Assembly: GCA_019722365.1 (NCBI GenBank)
Contig: JADFUC010001000.1
Coordinates: 806,001 to 870,000 of the forward strand
Origin: Lithospermum erythrorhizon
Taxonomy: Eukaryota > Streptophyta > Magnoliopsida > Boraginales > Boraginaceae
Reading direction: 5' to 3'
DNA length: 64,000 nucleotides
A program made the position numbers and the translations under genes. Under the pieces are notes generated by a model that saw only the letters and a program-made list of their open reading frames with translations, did not search any database and was not told the origin of the DNA. Shown piece after piece: positions 25,100 to 37,853 of the stretch. Within the stretch, counting starts at the first letter, position 1; each line of letters begins with the position of its first letter.

Positions 25100-27420
25100 T
25101 CGTGGTTATAATCTGGAAGCTTCGGTTTTCTTGCATGTTGATATAGATAGGGTCGATATGATTGCTTACTTGAGAATCTTGCTCCAAAGTTTATTTCATT
25201 CATTGGATTTGTAAATTAGAAATATAGTGATGTCAAGCGGCTATGGTATACTTCACATGAGTTGAGATTTTGCTGAAAGCCTTATTTATTTGACAATATA
25301 TGTTTGTCCGAATGTAAGCCATTGTAGCAGAGTAACACCCAAACTATCACTGGGTTGTTGGAATAGAAACATTGAACTATGCCTGTAATAAACTTTGAAG
25401 AAATGCATATTTTACCATGTACGACATATACATTAGATTCTAATACTCGGTATGGTCTTCGACGAGCCAATATTAGATGTAAGTTTGGTTAATTTTTATG
25501 TTTTTCCCTCGTCTAGTATGAATTGTAGCAATTGTGAGAAGCATCGAATCTACTCCACAAATGCATTACCTCTACAGCTTGTAGTATCCTTCTTCTCCCC
25601 AGTTTGTTCTTATGAGTTCTTGATGATCTAGTATGGCTCTTCCATAGCCCATAGGGACCTCAGAGGTAGAGCCATAGCCCACCACAAGAACCACATTTGC
25701 TCATCTAAGCTTCTCTTTGAGCTAGTGGTGTATAACGAATCGGGCTTTGGTGTGGTGGGCCTTCTGGGAGCCCGGCCCTTCTATTCAGTTCAAATTTGGC
25801 CTCCCACTAGGCCCTCTTCCATGAACGGCCCCCAAATTGTTGGCATGTACGCCTAAAAGCATTTTAATTGCGCCTGCACTCCGCCTCGCCCTTCACCCAA
25901 AATTCCTACAAGATGGCCGCCTCATAAACGCTGCATCAAGTTTAATATTAACCAGAAATTGCTTACAAGTTTCACTACTATTATTGGCCACAAAGTTTTG
26001 ACATATTAGCACAAAAAATTAATGTGGTAGTGGCGATGCTTTTCGAAGAATCATTGCAAAGCTGTTGATGATTTGTTTTAAGGTGTATAATGGATAAATC
26101 AGTTATTTAGTTTCAAATAATATATAAATAAAAAAGCATAAGATTCAATAATATAGACATCTTCAAATAATAAACATATTTCTAAATAAAAACTTTTATT
26201 TCAATATATCGATAGATAACTTAGATTGGAGTATTATTTGTATATTATCTTTATTTGATTATATTATCCTTCAAGAAATAATTAGAAATGGTTTTATTTA
26301 AATCAATGAGTTATTTATAATGAGTATTGCATAGTAAATTTGGATAACAACATAAGATTCATTAATATATAAAGATTTTTGTCAAATAATATATTATTAA
26401 AAGAGAAATATTCATGATAATATTACAAAGTAATAATATTGTATTCTAGTTCTTTTAATTATATGATAAAAAGTTGTTATGTAATGTTGAATATTCAAAT
26501 GGCTATGGATAGAGCATGAGATATTTATATAGTAATGAATAATATATGAATAAAACATTAGATGCATTAATATATTATTTAAATAATTGAAAATTTTATT
26601 ATTTAAAGAATAATATATTAATGTAATTGTACTAAATGTAACATTAAACAAATTGAATAACATGTTTTAAGTAAATTAAAAGAATTTACATACAATCTTA
26701 TTACTTTGTTATATAACTACAAATATTATTCGTTTAACAATATATTATTTAACTCAAAACTTTATCGATGATAATATTTCAAATTATCATATGCAAAATA
26801 AATTATATTTAAACATATGACTAGTTTAACAAATATAATATATACTCTACCAACAGTTTGCAGTTTCGATCTAACGATCAAGCATTTTATCTCTAGAGCG
26901 CCCGCTCAAACCTCACAACCTCAAAGACTCCAATCTAGGTTTGCACCAAGAGGGACTACGATCTGGCTCGTCTAACTGTTCATCCAATAAGTGCTTTGAG
27001 GCTCTGATCCATTTTGTGGTTTCAAGCGAAGTTTCAGCCACTCAAACCAAATCAAGCTAGCTACTTTGACTCATGTATAACTATGGTTACATCATGTAAA
27101 AACTAAATAACCACATTACTATAATAATCCTTTATTTCAACTGACTCAACGACATAGACAATGGCTATATTAGTCCGGAGATGTGAAAGTTGTTTTGGAC
27201 AAGAAACATACCTCTACATCCAATTTACTTCACTCGACTTTTCAGCTTTTTATACTTAAATTCTGATAATAAATAACTTTTTAATTCTATAATGAAATAT
27301 CGAAATAAAACAAAAACATAATTTTCTAAAACAAATTCAACAATATCAATTGATATTTTTATTAAACACCAAGAAAAAACATTTTATCAATCCATCAAAT
27401 TCTAGTCAATACTCATACCA
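25100..27420. other. Intergenic region between VHA-a and TFIIF beta
   Basis: The VHA-a 3' untranslated region probably covers the first 200-250 bases. A GC-richer stretch at 25700-25930 (with GGCCCGGCCC-like words) may be a small transposon remnant. Bases 26090-26850 are extremely AT-rich with ATTATT/TAATAT words and no coding signal. No gene is supported. Confidence 0.55.
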
Positions 27421-27427
27421 AACACCC

Positions 27428-27434
27428 TATAAAT
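27428..27434 (+). promoter_or_regulatory. Possible TATA box of TFIIF beta
   Basis: TATAAAT sits 107 bases upstream of the ATG at 27541, a plausible distance for a core promoter with a leader of about 80 bases. It rests on motif and position only. Confidence 0.4.
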
Positions 27435-27540
27435 CCTTTTTACTCGCAGTTGACCCAAACTTTGTCCAATTTCAACTTCTCAACAAAACCAGCAAGTACC
27501 CATAAATCAAACACAAGTACACAACACAGTAATAATAAAT

Positions 27541-30500
27541 ATGGATGAATTAGATCACAGTAACGGCGATAAAGTCAACGGCAACATAAACGTTGACACT
27601 TCAAAGTCAGACCGATCAGTTTGGCTAATGAAGTGTCCTCCGGTTGTCTCTAAAGCTTGGCAAAATCAGTCAACGGATTCTCCCCCCGTTGCTAAAGTTG
27701 TGGTTTCTCTTGATCCTCTCCAATCTGACTCCTCATCCTCCCTCCAAGTAAGTTATTATTATACTTGATCGATAACGGATCCCTGTTACACTTTTGTGCG
27801 ATTGGTTACAATTTATAATACTTAAGCGAGAGCCAGTAACGGAAACAGAAATTTTGTATAAAGAGCGGAGTATTTGAAAAATATAAAAATTTAGAGAACA
27901 AGAAAAAATATTTTATAAAATTAAATTTTCTCTGAAAATTAGTCACTCCTCCCATGCCATTTAGTTCCTCCACTGAAGAGAGCGATCCTATGTTACTTCT
28001 ACTTTACGAGTTTACGTATTTCCTATCTTAGACTACTACAAATTGCAGAATAATAATTGATTAAACATGTTGAAGAAATTTTTTTTGATGTAATGGGGGT
28101 GTTGAATAAATGAGAAAAATGAGGTGGATTAATTTGGGGTAAAAACATTCAAATTGCTTGAATAGAGGTGTCGCACGCTGGACATGTGTCGAGCCAGCCA
28201 AGGCCAAGGCGGTCCGCTTCCGGCTGCGCGCGTAGAGTCCATGAAGGTAATGGTTGGATAAGCGCGCCAGCGTGTCATGCCTTTCTTTTATTTGGCTTGG
28301 CTTCGATTTTCCGATTTCTTATCTCATCTCAATTATTTCGTATAACAAATTAATTTTTTTAATTTTTTTTACCAAAATTCATCATTTTTCTATAAATAGA
28401 CCCACTCTCATTCAATTTGGATATAAAAAAATCACATTTTTTTCAATATAATTATTATATTATCTTTTATTAAACTTTTGTTTTTAATCTTTAAATATTT
28501 TTTAGTGAAAATGGATCATAATAATAATGATTTCAACTTTTGTTTTTAATCTTTAAATATTTTTAGTGAAATGGATCATAATAATAATGATTTCAATAAT
28601 CAAAGTCGCTTAATTACCTTTTTAGCTAATAAAATCCCAATTAATTATCAATTTGATAATGAATCTTCCAATCAACCACGCCCTCAAATATCCCATTCCC
28701 TTTGATTTCACCAAATTTGCCCAATTTCAATATGCCTCTGTACCGAATTATCATTCCTATTATGCATCTATGATGCAATATTACTCTCTAACCACCTTCT
28801 TATAACTTGGCATGCAATGGAGAATGAAAATGTTCCAAACATCGAGCATGAATTTCATCAGATTTCCAACACAAATATTCACTGGGTACCCAGCGAGCTG
28901 CTAAATCGAAGATAGTCCAATAGAGGATTCAATTAACGTTTTCAAAGAAAAGCCCCAAAACGGGACCAACGAACAAAAATTCCAGCATTTAATGGTCGAT
29001 CAAGATGGAATGTGACAAAACATTATTGGAAGAACTGTAAAAGTCAAGATATTAAAATTGCTTCATTACCTATATCATTGCTCCTCTCGAGATCTCACAT
29101 TAATGGAACTACCTAAGCGTAAATCATTTCCCAACTACATCAACAAAATATCGAGTAATGGACAGACGCATGATAACGCTAAGCGTATGAAACAAAGCCG
29201 GCCATTTCGGAGAATTTATTATAATGACAAAAGCACACGAACTATAAGTGTGCGAAAGAACGCTAACTTTAATTGATGTCCGAACGGGCAGGGTCAGACA
29301 GACTGAACTGTAATGGAAGTCGTTGGAGGAAATATTGATCCGTGCAGCCGATCCAAGAGAGATCATGAGCTACGCCGCGACTCAAACACTATCAATCCAT
29401 CGTTTTTCCAACGGGAAGCGGACGAACTAAGAAAAAATGAAAAGGCTAAGAAAGCTACCGGGAAACCGAGTAAATGGAACGAATTTAAACAATATAAAGA
29501 AAAAGAGCTTCGAAGAATGGATATTATCACACTACAAATGCGAGATAATCAAAGAAAGGCATGGAAAGTCGTTTATGAAGCTACGTAAGGAGCATCTGAT
29601 TTAGCCAGAAATTTTGGTATGCTGGCGCCGAATTGTTCGGAATGATTTAGTCCCCTCCGACAACGTCATTTCTACTTTGACGCAGCGCCGGTACTGACTG
29701 TGTTTTTAATCTTTCGCTTATGTTTTGGCGCCTCTTTGCGCGTGGTTTTCAATGTCATGGTGTTTTTCCTCGCTTACGTAATTTGTTTGGCAAATTTCAA
29801 TAAAATCGATCTTATCCGTTAAAATTAATCGAATTTAATTCGCTTTCAACTGGCTTACTTTCAAACTCGCACGTATTTAAATAAGATATTATTTGTTAAA
29901 ATTAATCAATTTAATTTATGCCTTCAAACTGGCCGATTTCAACCGCATCGATGAAATCAGATCTTATCCGCTAAATTAATCAATTTAATTCACAGATTCA
30001 AACTTGGCCGATTTTAACCAAGACTACTTAAATAAGATCTTATCCGTTAAAATTAATCGAATTTAATTCGCTTTCGAACTACGATTTAAACCGTATCGGA
30101 TGAATGTGATCTTATCCATTAAATCAATTTACCTCCAGGTTTCGAACTGGCCGATTTAAATCAGTATCGGTTTTAACCGTATCTTATCCGTTAAAATTAA
30201 CCGAATTTAATTGCTTTTCCTCGAATCCGCGGATTTCAACCGCATGAAATTTAAAATCAAATCTATCGATTTCAACCACTAACTTCTTTTATAAATAAGA
30301 ATCCTCATTATACTCTACCAACTCATCCAAAACTTCTACTAATATTACAAATCTTATTCTTATTTTCAAAAAAAAAAAAAATTCAAACGAAATTCAATGG
30401 ATCCATTTGATTTTGTTTTTGAGTATCGGCTTACAAAAAGCACCGTAACTTAAGAAGTTATATCCTCAATCGATTTGAAGAGCTACGCCCAAAAATTTCG

Positions 30501-33500
30501 TGGGCGAATAACGATCTCAAGAGTAGAAAATATTTGGAAAAGAGATCAGCGCCGCAAAGAAACCAAAGATCGATTGATCACTATCTAACCTACATACGAT
30601 TGTTGCTGTTTGGCCGACGCATTTCGATTTAAACATGTTTTTCTTTCAATCGCCGGGACCTTTCGCATGGTCGCGTACATTCGCTAAATGGCTTAAAATT
30701 TTACTTTTACTATATAATATTTAAATACAACCTTTTGAAACTGAGGTCAGTTTATATGTCGGTTTATCTATTATGTTATGCTCAAATATCATATACTTCC
30801 AACTCTTCTTCGGTCTAGTTCTATGTACGTTTGTGACTATTATAACTTTACGTCTTCTCATATGTGCACAACTATTCTTACATTGATCATAGCATTTCAA
30901 AATGTTATCTTTAATTTTTCCTCAATTGAAGTTAACTCCTAATTTTTCTCGAATGTCTTCATTTCTAATTATGTATTTGCGACACAACCCCTCAACATTA
31001 TCGTCTTTGCTAATGACATCTAATGCATACGTGGTCTTATTGGGTATATTTAATTCGGACTTTTTGGGAATTATTGTTACATACAAAGTTGCGAATATCA
31101 TTTCGCTGTCCATTGCAATGAAGCCCAAAGCTTATGGGGCTGGGTCGAATGAATAGTTTTCTGGAGTTTTATATAATAGATAAATACATATACATACAAA
31201 TATTCAGAATTGTAAACATTTAGTTGAATTTTCTATTAATGACAGAAATTAAAGTTAACTAAATTAATTTACAACATATTAATTAGAAACAGATTATTAA
31301 GTTAATGTCTTAAATATATTATTATAAACAAATCTTATGTTAATTATAAAACAAAACAAAGAAATTGAAGTAAAATATAAACATAAACGGAAGTAACTAA
31401 AGTATATTATAGAAACATAAATTAAAACTAGAATTAAAAATCAAAATTAAATCATAAATCAAATTATAGACCTCGTAGGCGCCCGAGGCGTACTCAGTCA
31501 TGGTTTGTAAGATCGATAACAAAAACGTGATGGCAGTTAAGAAATTTAACGGAGTGGCTCGAGAAAATTGGTTTGCTCGGTATAATAAAAAGCCGCTGCC
31601 TTTGGGATTGAATCAGGCCTAAAACAAGATACTAAACCGACTTTAAATCTCCGCTTATAGCCATGATCGCACGCCTATATAATAAACAATGTCATAACGG
31701 CCTCGAGTCCACCATGACGCGACCTACTATAGCGCCGAAGCCAATTACCGATACCGCTGATAATAACAAGCATTCACATTCATAATTCATGGTTACACAA
31801 GACACATCGGATGCACTTTTCTATTGGTTTAGTTAATACCTCTACTCTTCAAAACTTCTCTCCGTAACTTCAGCTTCTCATTTACTCCTTGTTTTAGTTT
31901 AACAACGAAATCATGGGCAATCTTTTTGGGATCGAGGGGTATTTTAATTCATTAACAGTATCGTGCTTGATTGATCGGGTGCATTAATTAGGTGGTTAGT
32001 CGAACATGATTTGTGCATTTTGATATTTATTTTATTGTCATTGACATCGTTTTTGAATATTTGATCAGTTTACGATGGAAATGGCTAACAACGACATTGT
32101 AAACATGCCGAAGAGTTATTCCCTGAATATGTTCAAGGACTTCGTTCCAATGTGCGTGTTCTCGGAATCAAATCAAGGTGCAGATTACAATTCGGGTTTA
32201 ATCTATCTTTTTTCGCAGCAAAAAGAAAACAACCTTGTTTTTTGCTGTTTGTTGAAGGCACTTTTGTTATCATAGGATTTGAATGGACGCTATCTATTGT
32301 TTTCATGCTTAATCTTGATTTGTTGAACTCAATTTTGGAATGTTATTTTGTGAGTGTGGAAGGGAAGTCAACATGTAATTAGTTAATTTTTACTCTGTTA
32401 GCTTGGTTATCATCTCAATATTAAGGTCTTCTCAATTCTTCCCTTTTGTAATTGGTAGATGGATACGGTTCTCGAAGATCTTAAAGAACAGTAATGGAGA
32501 GCAATCAGAATTAGATGACTTTTTGTGTGTAAAATGATTAAGTTCTCCCTAATCCCTATATATGTCTTTGAGTGATGTGCTCTAAGGTGGAATTGAATTT
32601 AGTTTCTCGATTTGTACCTAATGAAATTAATTAAAATGATACTGTTCAAGTACTGGCCTTTTAACCATGAAGGCTCGTTTTAAATGACTTCCGATACACA
32701 AGAATCACATCAGATACATTTCGTTTGAGCTAAAAACACTTGATGTTTTGCATTGGTGTGGTTGAATGTGGGGTTGTGTCTACTTGAACTTTTGAAGTTG
32801 TGGATGATTCCTGCCTGACCTTTACTCAACACGTAGCAAGGTTTTGTCTTGTATCTCGATGGAATAATGGTTCATTCCCTTACCTTTTGTGATCCCAAGA
32901 ATAGACCAGCTCGTAATATTAGTTACACTCCAAACTCGTATCGGAGTGCTAAATTGTCTTTGGGGAGAGATGTCAGTATATCAGTTGTATTCCTTCATAT
33001 TGAATGCACTCATCTCTGGTTTATTTGAAGCTTTGCCATCTTATATAGGAAAGACTGTTCCAAGCTTACTGGTATAGAGCTATACCCTACATCCGAATGA
33101 GTGTTAATTGAGTGAGCATCCCTATAAACCTATTAACTGTGTGTTGATTCTTATTGCATCTTTATGTCTAGGATAACTATATTTCTTTGAGGATTGTATG
33201 AGGTATACTAAGACTAAATTTTGGTGATCTATGAGGTATACTAAGACGAATTTTTGGTGATCTTTCTTTATCCTGTATGTTACATTTTGAGCAGTGTTAC
33301 ACTTTTATGCAGCTAAATTCCATCTCTTGCAGGTAGAGTAGCCTCTGAAGGGAGGGTTGAGCACAAATTTGATATGAAGCCCCACCATGCAAGCTCTGAT
33401 GAGTACAGAAAATTATGTAGAGAGAGGACTACTAAATCAATGATCAAGAATAGGCAAATACAGGTCAGCCGTATCCGCTTCATTTTGTCTATTGGGGTGT

Positions 33501-34831
33501 AGTCAGCTTCAATGAACAATTGTATAACCCTGTATTCCCGTTGGTTCCTTATGTAATAGGTTATTGACAATGATAGAGGGGTGCTGATGAGATCTATGCC
33601 TGGGTCGCTTGGCTTTAGTGTTTCCAGTTCTAAGGTAATATCATGCAATTTATGCAATTGTGTCATTATGAATTGCATGTATTAGATCAATGAATAATCA
33701 TTTGCATAATAGGAATGGTTACATATATATTGAAAATTGATCTTATTGGAAACCCAAGGAATTGAGCATATTGTTTTGTGCTAGCATCCACATGGTAAGT
33801 ACATAAATGTAGCTGTGAATGCATGCATATTGCTCCATCGAGAAGGAAATCGACCCTAGTTCTTACGCAGATGTTGATGCGTTGTAAGTTTTCTTTGAAC
33901 ATTTGTGGATACACAAAGGTAGCAGTTCTGACTTCTGATATACTGTACATGTAAGAAAAATGATACATGCAAGACAATTATGACTAGCAAATAGCATAAC
34001 CGCATAACCCAACCACGGCCTAGTGAACAGCTTTGATTCTATGAGTTAACTCAACCACGGCCTCTCTGATATTGGAGTTTTCCCTGACTTATTGAGTTGT
34101 TGCAGGACAAGAAGAGGGCAGCTCCTGTCAAGGGATCTGATGTTAAACGAACCAGAAGGGATCGTGGAGAATTAGAGGATATAATGTTTAAGCTTTTCGA
34201 GAGACAACCTAATTGGACCTTGAAACAACTTGTCCAAGAGACGGATCAACCAGCGGTATGCCATTTAATTATCATGCCTGAAAAGAATTTAGCTGGTTTG
34301 GCTATGGTTAAATTAGATTGTTATTCTTGCTTAAATAAAATAGCAAATAGTTCATTCAAATAAAATAGAGGAAGTATTATATGGTACGTAAAATTTTAAC
34401 ATAGATAAATATAATATCTGATTTGCAGATTATAACTTTTATTTAAGGCCCTGATTGTATTGCATGTATGCAAATTGCAAACATATTCCTTGCCTTAATT
34501 AATTCGAAGTGGTTAGCTTAACCTTAGTTTGGAGGTAATGTACAACTTTTTTGTGCTGTATTTTATAAAAATGGAGACAGAAAACGTTGAGTAGAAGGAT
34601 TTCTCATATATGGCACCAAGTGTTCTGTTTTCTCATTGGTGTTATGTGGTAAATTTCTATAGTGCATGAACATAATCTTTTTTTGTTTGTATGTAAACTA
34701 TATTTCAGCAATTTTTGAAAGAGATATTGAATGAGCTTTGCGTGTACAATAAGAGAGGAACAAACCAAGGGACATATGAGCTGAAGCCAGAATATAAAAA
34801 GTCAGTTGAAGATACAGCAGGTGCTGAGTAA
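27541..34831 (+). CDS. TFIIF2: Transcription initiation factor IIF subunit beta (RAP30-like)
   Basis: Six exons join in frame to 264 aa: 27541-27747, 32069-32177, 33333-33463, 33560-33634, 34106-34255, 34709-34831. TFIIF beta pairs with TFIIF alpha, escorts RNA polymerase II to the promoter and stabilises the pre-initiation complex in the nucleus. The N-terminal dimerisation domain includes SVWLMKCPPVVSKAWQ (about residues 26-41), SYSLNMFKDFVPMCVFSE and GRVEHKFDMKPH. A basic linker KRTRRDRGELEDIMFKLFE leads into the C-terminal winged helix (about residues 193-255), with QPNWTLKQLVQETDQPAQFL and TYELKPEYK. The length fits plant orthologues. Intron 1 is 4.3 kb because of transposon insertions; the other introns are short or moderate. 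There is no paralogue in the window. Confidence 0.93.
28474..28597 (+). repeat. 62-bp tandem duplication spanning the transposon ORF1 start
   Basis: ACTTTTGTTTTTAATCTTTA begins at 28474 and recurs at 28536. Each copy contains ATGGATCATAATAATAATGA, so the putative ORF1 start codon occurs twice, at 28511 and 28571. The second copy is two bases shorter. Confidence 0.85.
29808..30285. repeat. Degenerate tandem repeats between the two transposon ORFs
   Basis: The phrase ATCTTATCCGTTAAAATTAA, followed by TCGAATTTAATTCGCTTTC and CTGGCCGATTTCAACCG, recurs at about 29810, 29880, 29960, 30030, 30105 and 30180. Period is about 70-90 bases and copies are diverged. It sits between the ORF1-like and ORF2-like parts of the Harbinger-like element. 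Confidence 0.7.
30700..31140 (-). mobile_element. LINE reverse transcriptase C-terminal fragment
   Basis: Read on the minus strand, CRKYIIRNEDIREKLGVNF is followed, after an in-frame stop, by GKIKDNILKCY and then RPKKSWKYMI. The order IRNEDIREKLGV ... RW-GH ... GRPKKSW is the hallmark of the end of plant LINE reverse transcriptase-derived fragments. The frame is broken and the catalytic domain is absent, so it is a dead remnant inserted in TFIIF intron 1. Confidence 0.6.
31140..32068. other. Remainder of TFIIF beta intron 1
   Basis: AT-rich sequence to about 31460, then a GC-richer patch (31470-31750) containing GGCGCCCGAGGCG, perhaps another transposon remnant. No frame or terminal repeat could be assigned. 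Confidence 0.45.
33198..33261 (+). repeat. 33-bp tandem duplication in TFIIF intron 2
   Basis: ATGAGGTATACTAAGAC begins at 33198 and again at 33231, each followed by an AATTTT-GGTGATCT tail. The two copies differ at one or two positions. The intron's splice sites are not involved. Confidence 0.85.
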
Positions 34832-34839
34832 ATTCTTTG

Positions 34840-36990
34840 TTTCCGTCTGTATATTACATTGCTCTAGATTCAAAGATCAAACACCTACTTTCAATAGTAT
34901 ATACTCTACTCTTCTAACTTTTTCTTTTTCTGTTTCTGTAATGAATTTTCCTCAATCTTAAAGAAGTCAATCCCATGTATGAAAAACATATACACATACA
35001 GAAACTTCTTCTTCACTGTATCTTACGGTCTTACCGAAAGGGTAAGTATCTGTTGTTTTACAGACTTATTATTACAGAAATAGTTTAGCAGACCCGCTTT
35101 CCTGTCTCTTTTAAGCATGTTGTGATTCATGTGTATTTCAAAAGTTTTCTGTTATCCCAATAAACTATGGGGTTGAGGGTGCTGATGTATTTGTTGTCCC
35201 AGCTTGCCGCCTAAGTCCTAAATCTATTATTTTTACACAGCGTAAAATAGCCCTGTGCCTCTGTGTTGTTTACATATTCCCTAACCCATTGAGTCTGTTT
35301 GTTCACAATAGAATAGAACAACTTGCAGTTACTTGTGTGTGACGGGCCAATGAAAGCACATAAATATATCATCTTTGCTTCTTTGATACTTCTAGTAGCG
35401 TAACTCAATACTTATTATGACGAACTTTGGAGTAATATAACTGTGTTGATGCAATGAGACTAGCCGACTATGGAGCAATATAACTGTGTTGATGCAATGA
35501 GACTAGCAGACTACGGAGCAATATAACTGTGTTGATGCAATGAGATTAGAAGACTTATGTTTAAGGTCTCACTAGCATGAAATCACCGCTTAGATATTTA
35601 TGTTTTTCTGCTCTTTTCCCAATCTTTTCTGTTTTGGCACAAGACATGCAGTAAGCAGTTTTCGCAATGTGAATATTTCTATATTTGCTCTATAGTTTCT
35701 TGCTAGTAAACTACTTTCTTTATATGTCCAGTCCATCTCTTCCTCTTTCCCCGACCATCATCCCTCATCACCCAGTCTTAGCCTCATCCCTCACCACCTA
35801 GTCTTACACCCCTCCACCTTTTCAACTTTCCCCCTAACAGCTACTTAAATCTCTATCCCTCTACCGTTTCCCGTCCTACAACCGCTTGTCCTAACCACCC
35901 ACCACCCCTCTCTAGCTGCCTTCTCCCCACTCCCTTACATCGCTACCACCTACAGGCACACTCAAATATAGACAAGTTACATGCCTATTAATGGAAACAA
36001 CTGTGAATAAAAACTTGGAAATAACTCCACTTAATTCAGGACATTCCATTAGCTCATGTCATTGTAAAGACTCAAACTCGAGACCTCGTCATTGATGACC
36101 AATAGAATTACAGTTAATTTGTTAATTAAAGCACTTCATTCTGGCAGTTCATGTCTGCATGGTTGTATATTTGCTATTTCGGTTGTACTTATTTGGTGAT
36201 TGTGTTGCTTCTAGGCAAGTTTAGGAGTCATGATATTAGTTCATACTTCAGAGTCGATCTACTAAGTTTTGTTTGGGTATATGACTATATGTGAATTTTA
36301 CACTTTTACAAGGATGTCATGTCATGAAACTGCATTTTATTTATCTTGATATTCTCTTTGGCATACCTCTTAGGCATGGCATATTCATCCACCAATTTAG
36401 CTCCACTGATCTTGTGTATTTGAAATGCAAAATTCATGAGTGTGAAAGTGGCAAATTAGGAATCGTCTTTGTCGCCTTCGAAGATTTTTGACACCTTTCT
36501 ATTTAGATATTCCAATGGAAAGGATGGCTTGGATTATTTTGTCATGAGGCCATTAGCTCCGTTGAAGGGACTGCTAATAGAGTTACTATCAGTCCCATGA
36601 ACATAGGGTAAACAATAAGTGACGAGACATTGTCAATCAATGACTTACGGATGAAACTAGAAGTGGTCCTCCAATTGCATCTTTAATGTTGTTTTATTAT
36701 CTGATTGTTCATTTTCTTTCTTCTGTTATAACAATTTGAAGTGTCATAGCAATATCTGCAAATGTATGCTTTCAACGTCCCCAGCTATCACCTTTCATAG
36801 TATTCACTCTATTTTGTTTTACTCCTTTGCTTTCTAGCTAGTATGTTTTTTTAATGAGTTTCCTAGCTGAAATGCATTTTTGACCGTATGAATCTATACC
36901 ACAAAGCTATGATTAGATTCATTAACGTCAGAGAGCTGAATTGAGATGTATTAATAAATAGTTAGTTGGGGATGAAACGCGATTTCGTTT
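34840..36990. other. Intergenic region downstream of TFIIF beta
   Basis: The first few hundred bases probably hold the TFIIF 3' end. Bases 35730-35950 are C/T-rich (CCCTCATCACCC, CCCCTCCACC words) without coding signal. A short stretch at 36065-36110 (CTCAAACTCGAGACCTC) resembles the reverse complement of a pol III B box and could be a decayed SINE. No gene is supported. Confidence 0.5.
35429..35557 (+). repeat. 43-bp tandem repeat, three copies
   Basis: Units begin at 35429, 35472 and 35515, each GGAG(T/C)AATATAACTGTG followed by TTGATGCAATGAGA and a short variable end. The copies are nearly identical, so the triplication is recent. It lies about 600 bases beyond the TFIIF beta stop codon. 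Confidence 0.9.
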
Positions 36991-37013
36991 GGTTTTAAAC
37001 TTTCGTCGTGGTA

Positions 37014-37853
37014 GTGAATTAATGAACTATTACTGTTAAGGAATAATTTGGTCAATGGTGGGGAGGATATTGACATGTTCTGGCTATCTGATAAGTTTTC
37101 GTTTAAGCTGTTATGTATTTTGTGAATGTCGATGTATGATGTTGTTGTGTTGTCGGAAACGAGTTATCTGAAGAATCTAGATGTAGGCAGAGTGAGGAAA
37201 GGTATTGGATGTGGTTGTAGAGTCGCGTCTTAGTATCAAAACTCTTGCCCGAGTTGTTCGCTGTGGGTGTAGTATAATTCTGATATTCGCATCCCAAATT
37301 GAGTTCTGTTTCTTATATAGGTCCTCGCCTTGGAAATGAGATTAGAAGAAAAGAAGGGCTTTATATATATATTTATATATTAAAGTTTAGTCGAATATTA
37401 TTCAATAGCAAGTGACAGCTCTTTCATTTTCTACCGAAAAGAAAATCGGATCCTCATGTCCGATATTTCTTGCTCGTCGGATGACATATTTATATAGTTG
37501 GATTTACGTATCGTCGGGTGACATATTTTGCAGGCGGATGACATTCACATGCTCGTCGGATGACATATTTAAATCACCGCGATTATCTTGACACGCTTCG
37601 ACCTGCTGAGTACATTATATTCGTATACGAAACCGATTATGCGCGCTTGGGTTGAAAAATATGTGGCAAACAAAGATATTCGCGATTCGTGGCGGTTGTT
37701 GTTCTTTCTTTAGGTGCGGATGCGCCGGTCTCTGAAATATTCATTACTTGTGGTTTAAAGGCCTTTGATTGGGTTTCTTGCGGGTTGTCATTGGGAGGCG
37801 TGGTCGGGACATTGAAGAAGACACAGTAGCATACCTGAGTCTTCGTTGGTAGC
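37014..37853. repeat. Left LTR
   Basis: It shares with the right LTR, in order: GTGAATTA; TGGTGGGGAGG; GATGTATGAT; GAGTTATCTGA; GGATGTGGTTGT; GGAAATGA-ATTAGAAGAAAA; a TATATATA-type box; ATCGGATCCT; several GTCGGATGACATATTTA words; ATCTTGACACGCTT; and TTCGTTGGTAGC. The outer boundaries are good to roughly 20 bases. Confidence 0.75.

Larger units (their letters stand above)
28130..30700 (+). mobile_element. Decayed two-ORF PIF/Harbinger-like transposon in TFIIF intron 1
   Basis: The GC-rich leader (28160-28280) and a TATAAATA box (28391) precede a broken ORF1 starting at 28511 or 28571. Its last open part, 29313-29588, holds FFQREADELRKNEKAKK and KEKELRRMDIITLQMRDNQR, resembling the coiled C-terminus of plant Myb/SANT-like Harbinger ORF1 proteins. 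A second leader with TATAAATA at about 30291 precedes an ATG at 30397, whose broken frame begins MDPFDFVFEYRL and later reads FRFKHVFLSIAG, like the N-terminus of plant PIF transposases (RFRM-KHVFLRI). The catalytic DDE part was not found. Terminal inverted repeats were not identified, so the ends are approximate. Both ORFs carry stops or frameshifts. Confidence 0.55.

Noticed and set aside
33313..33678. 121-codon minus-strand frame
   Set aside because: It is the antisense shadow of TFIIF beta exons 3 and 4 and the intron between them.
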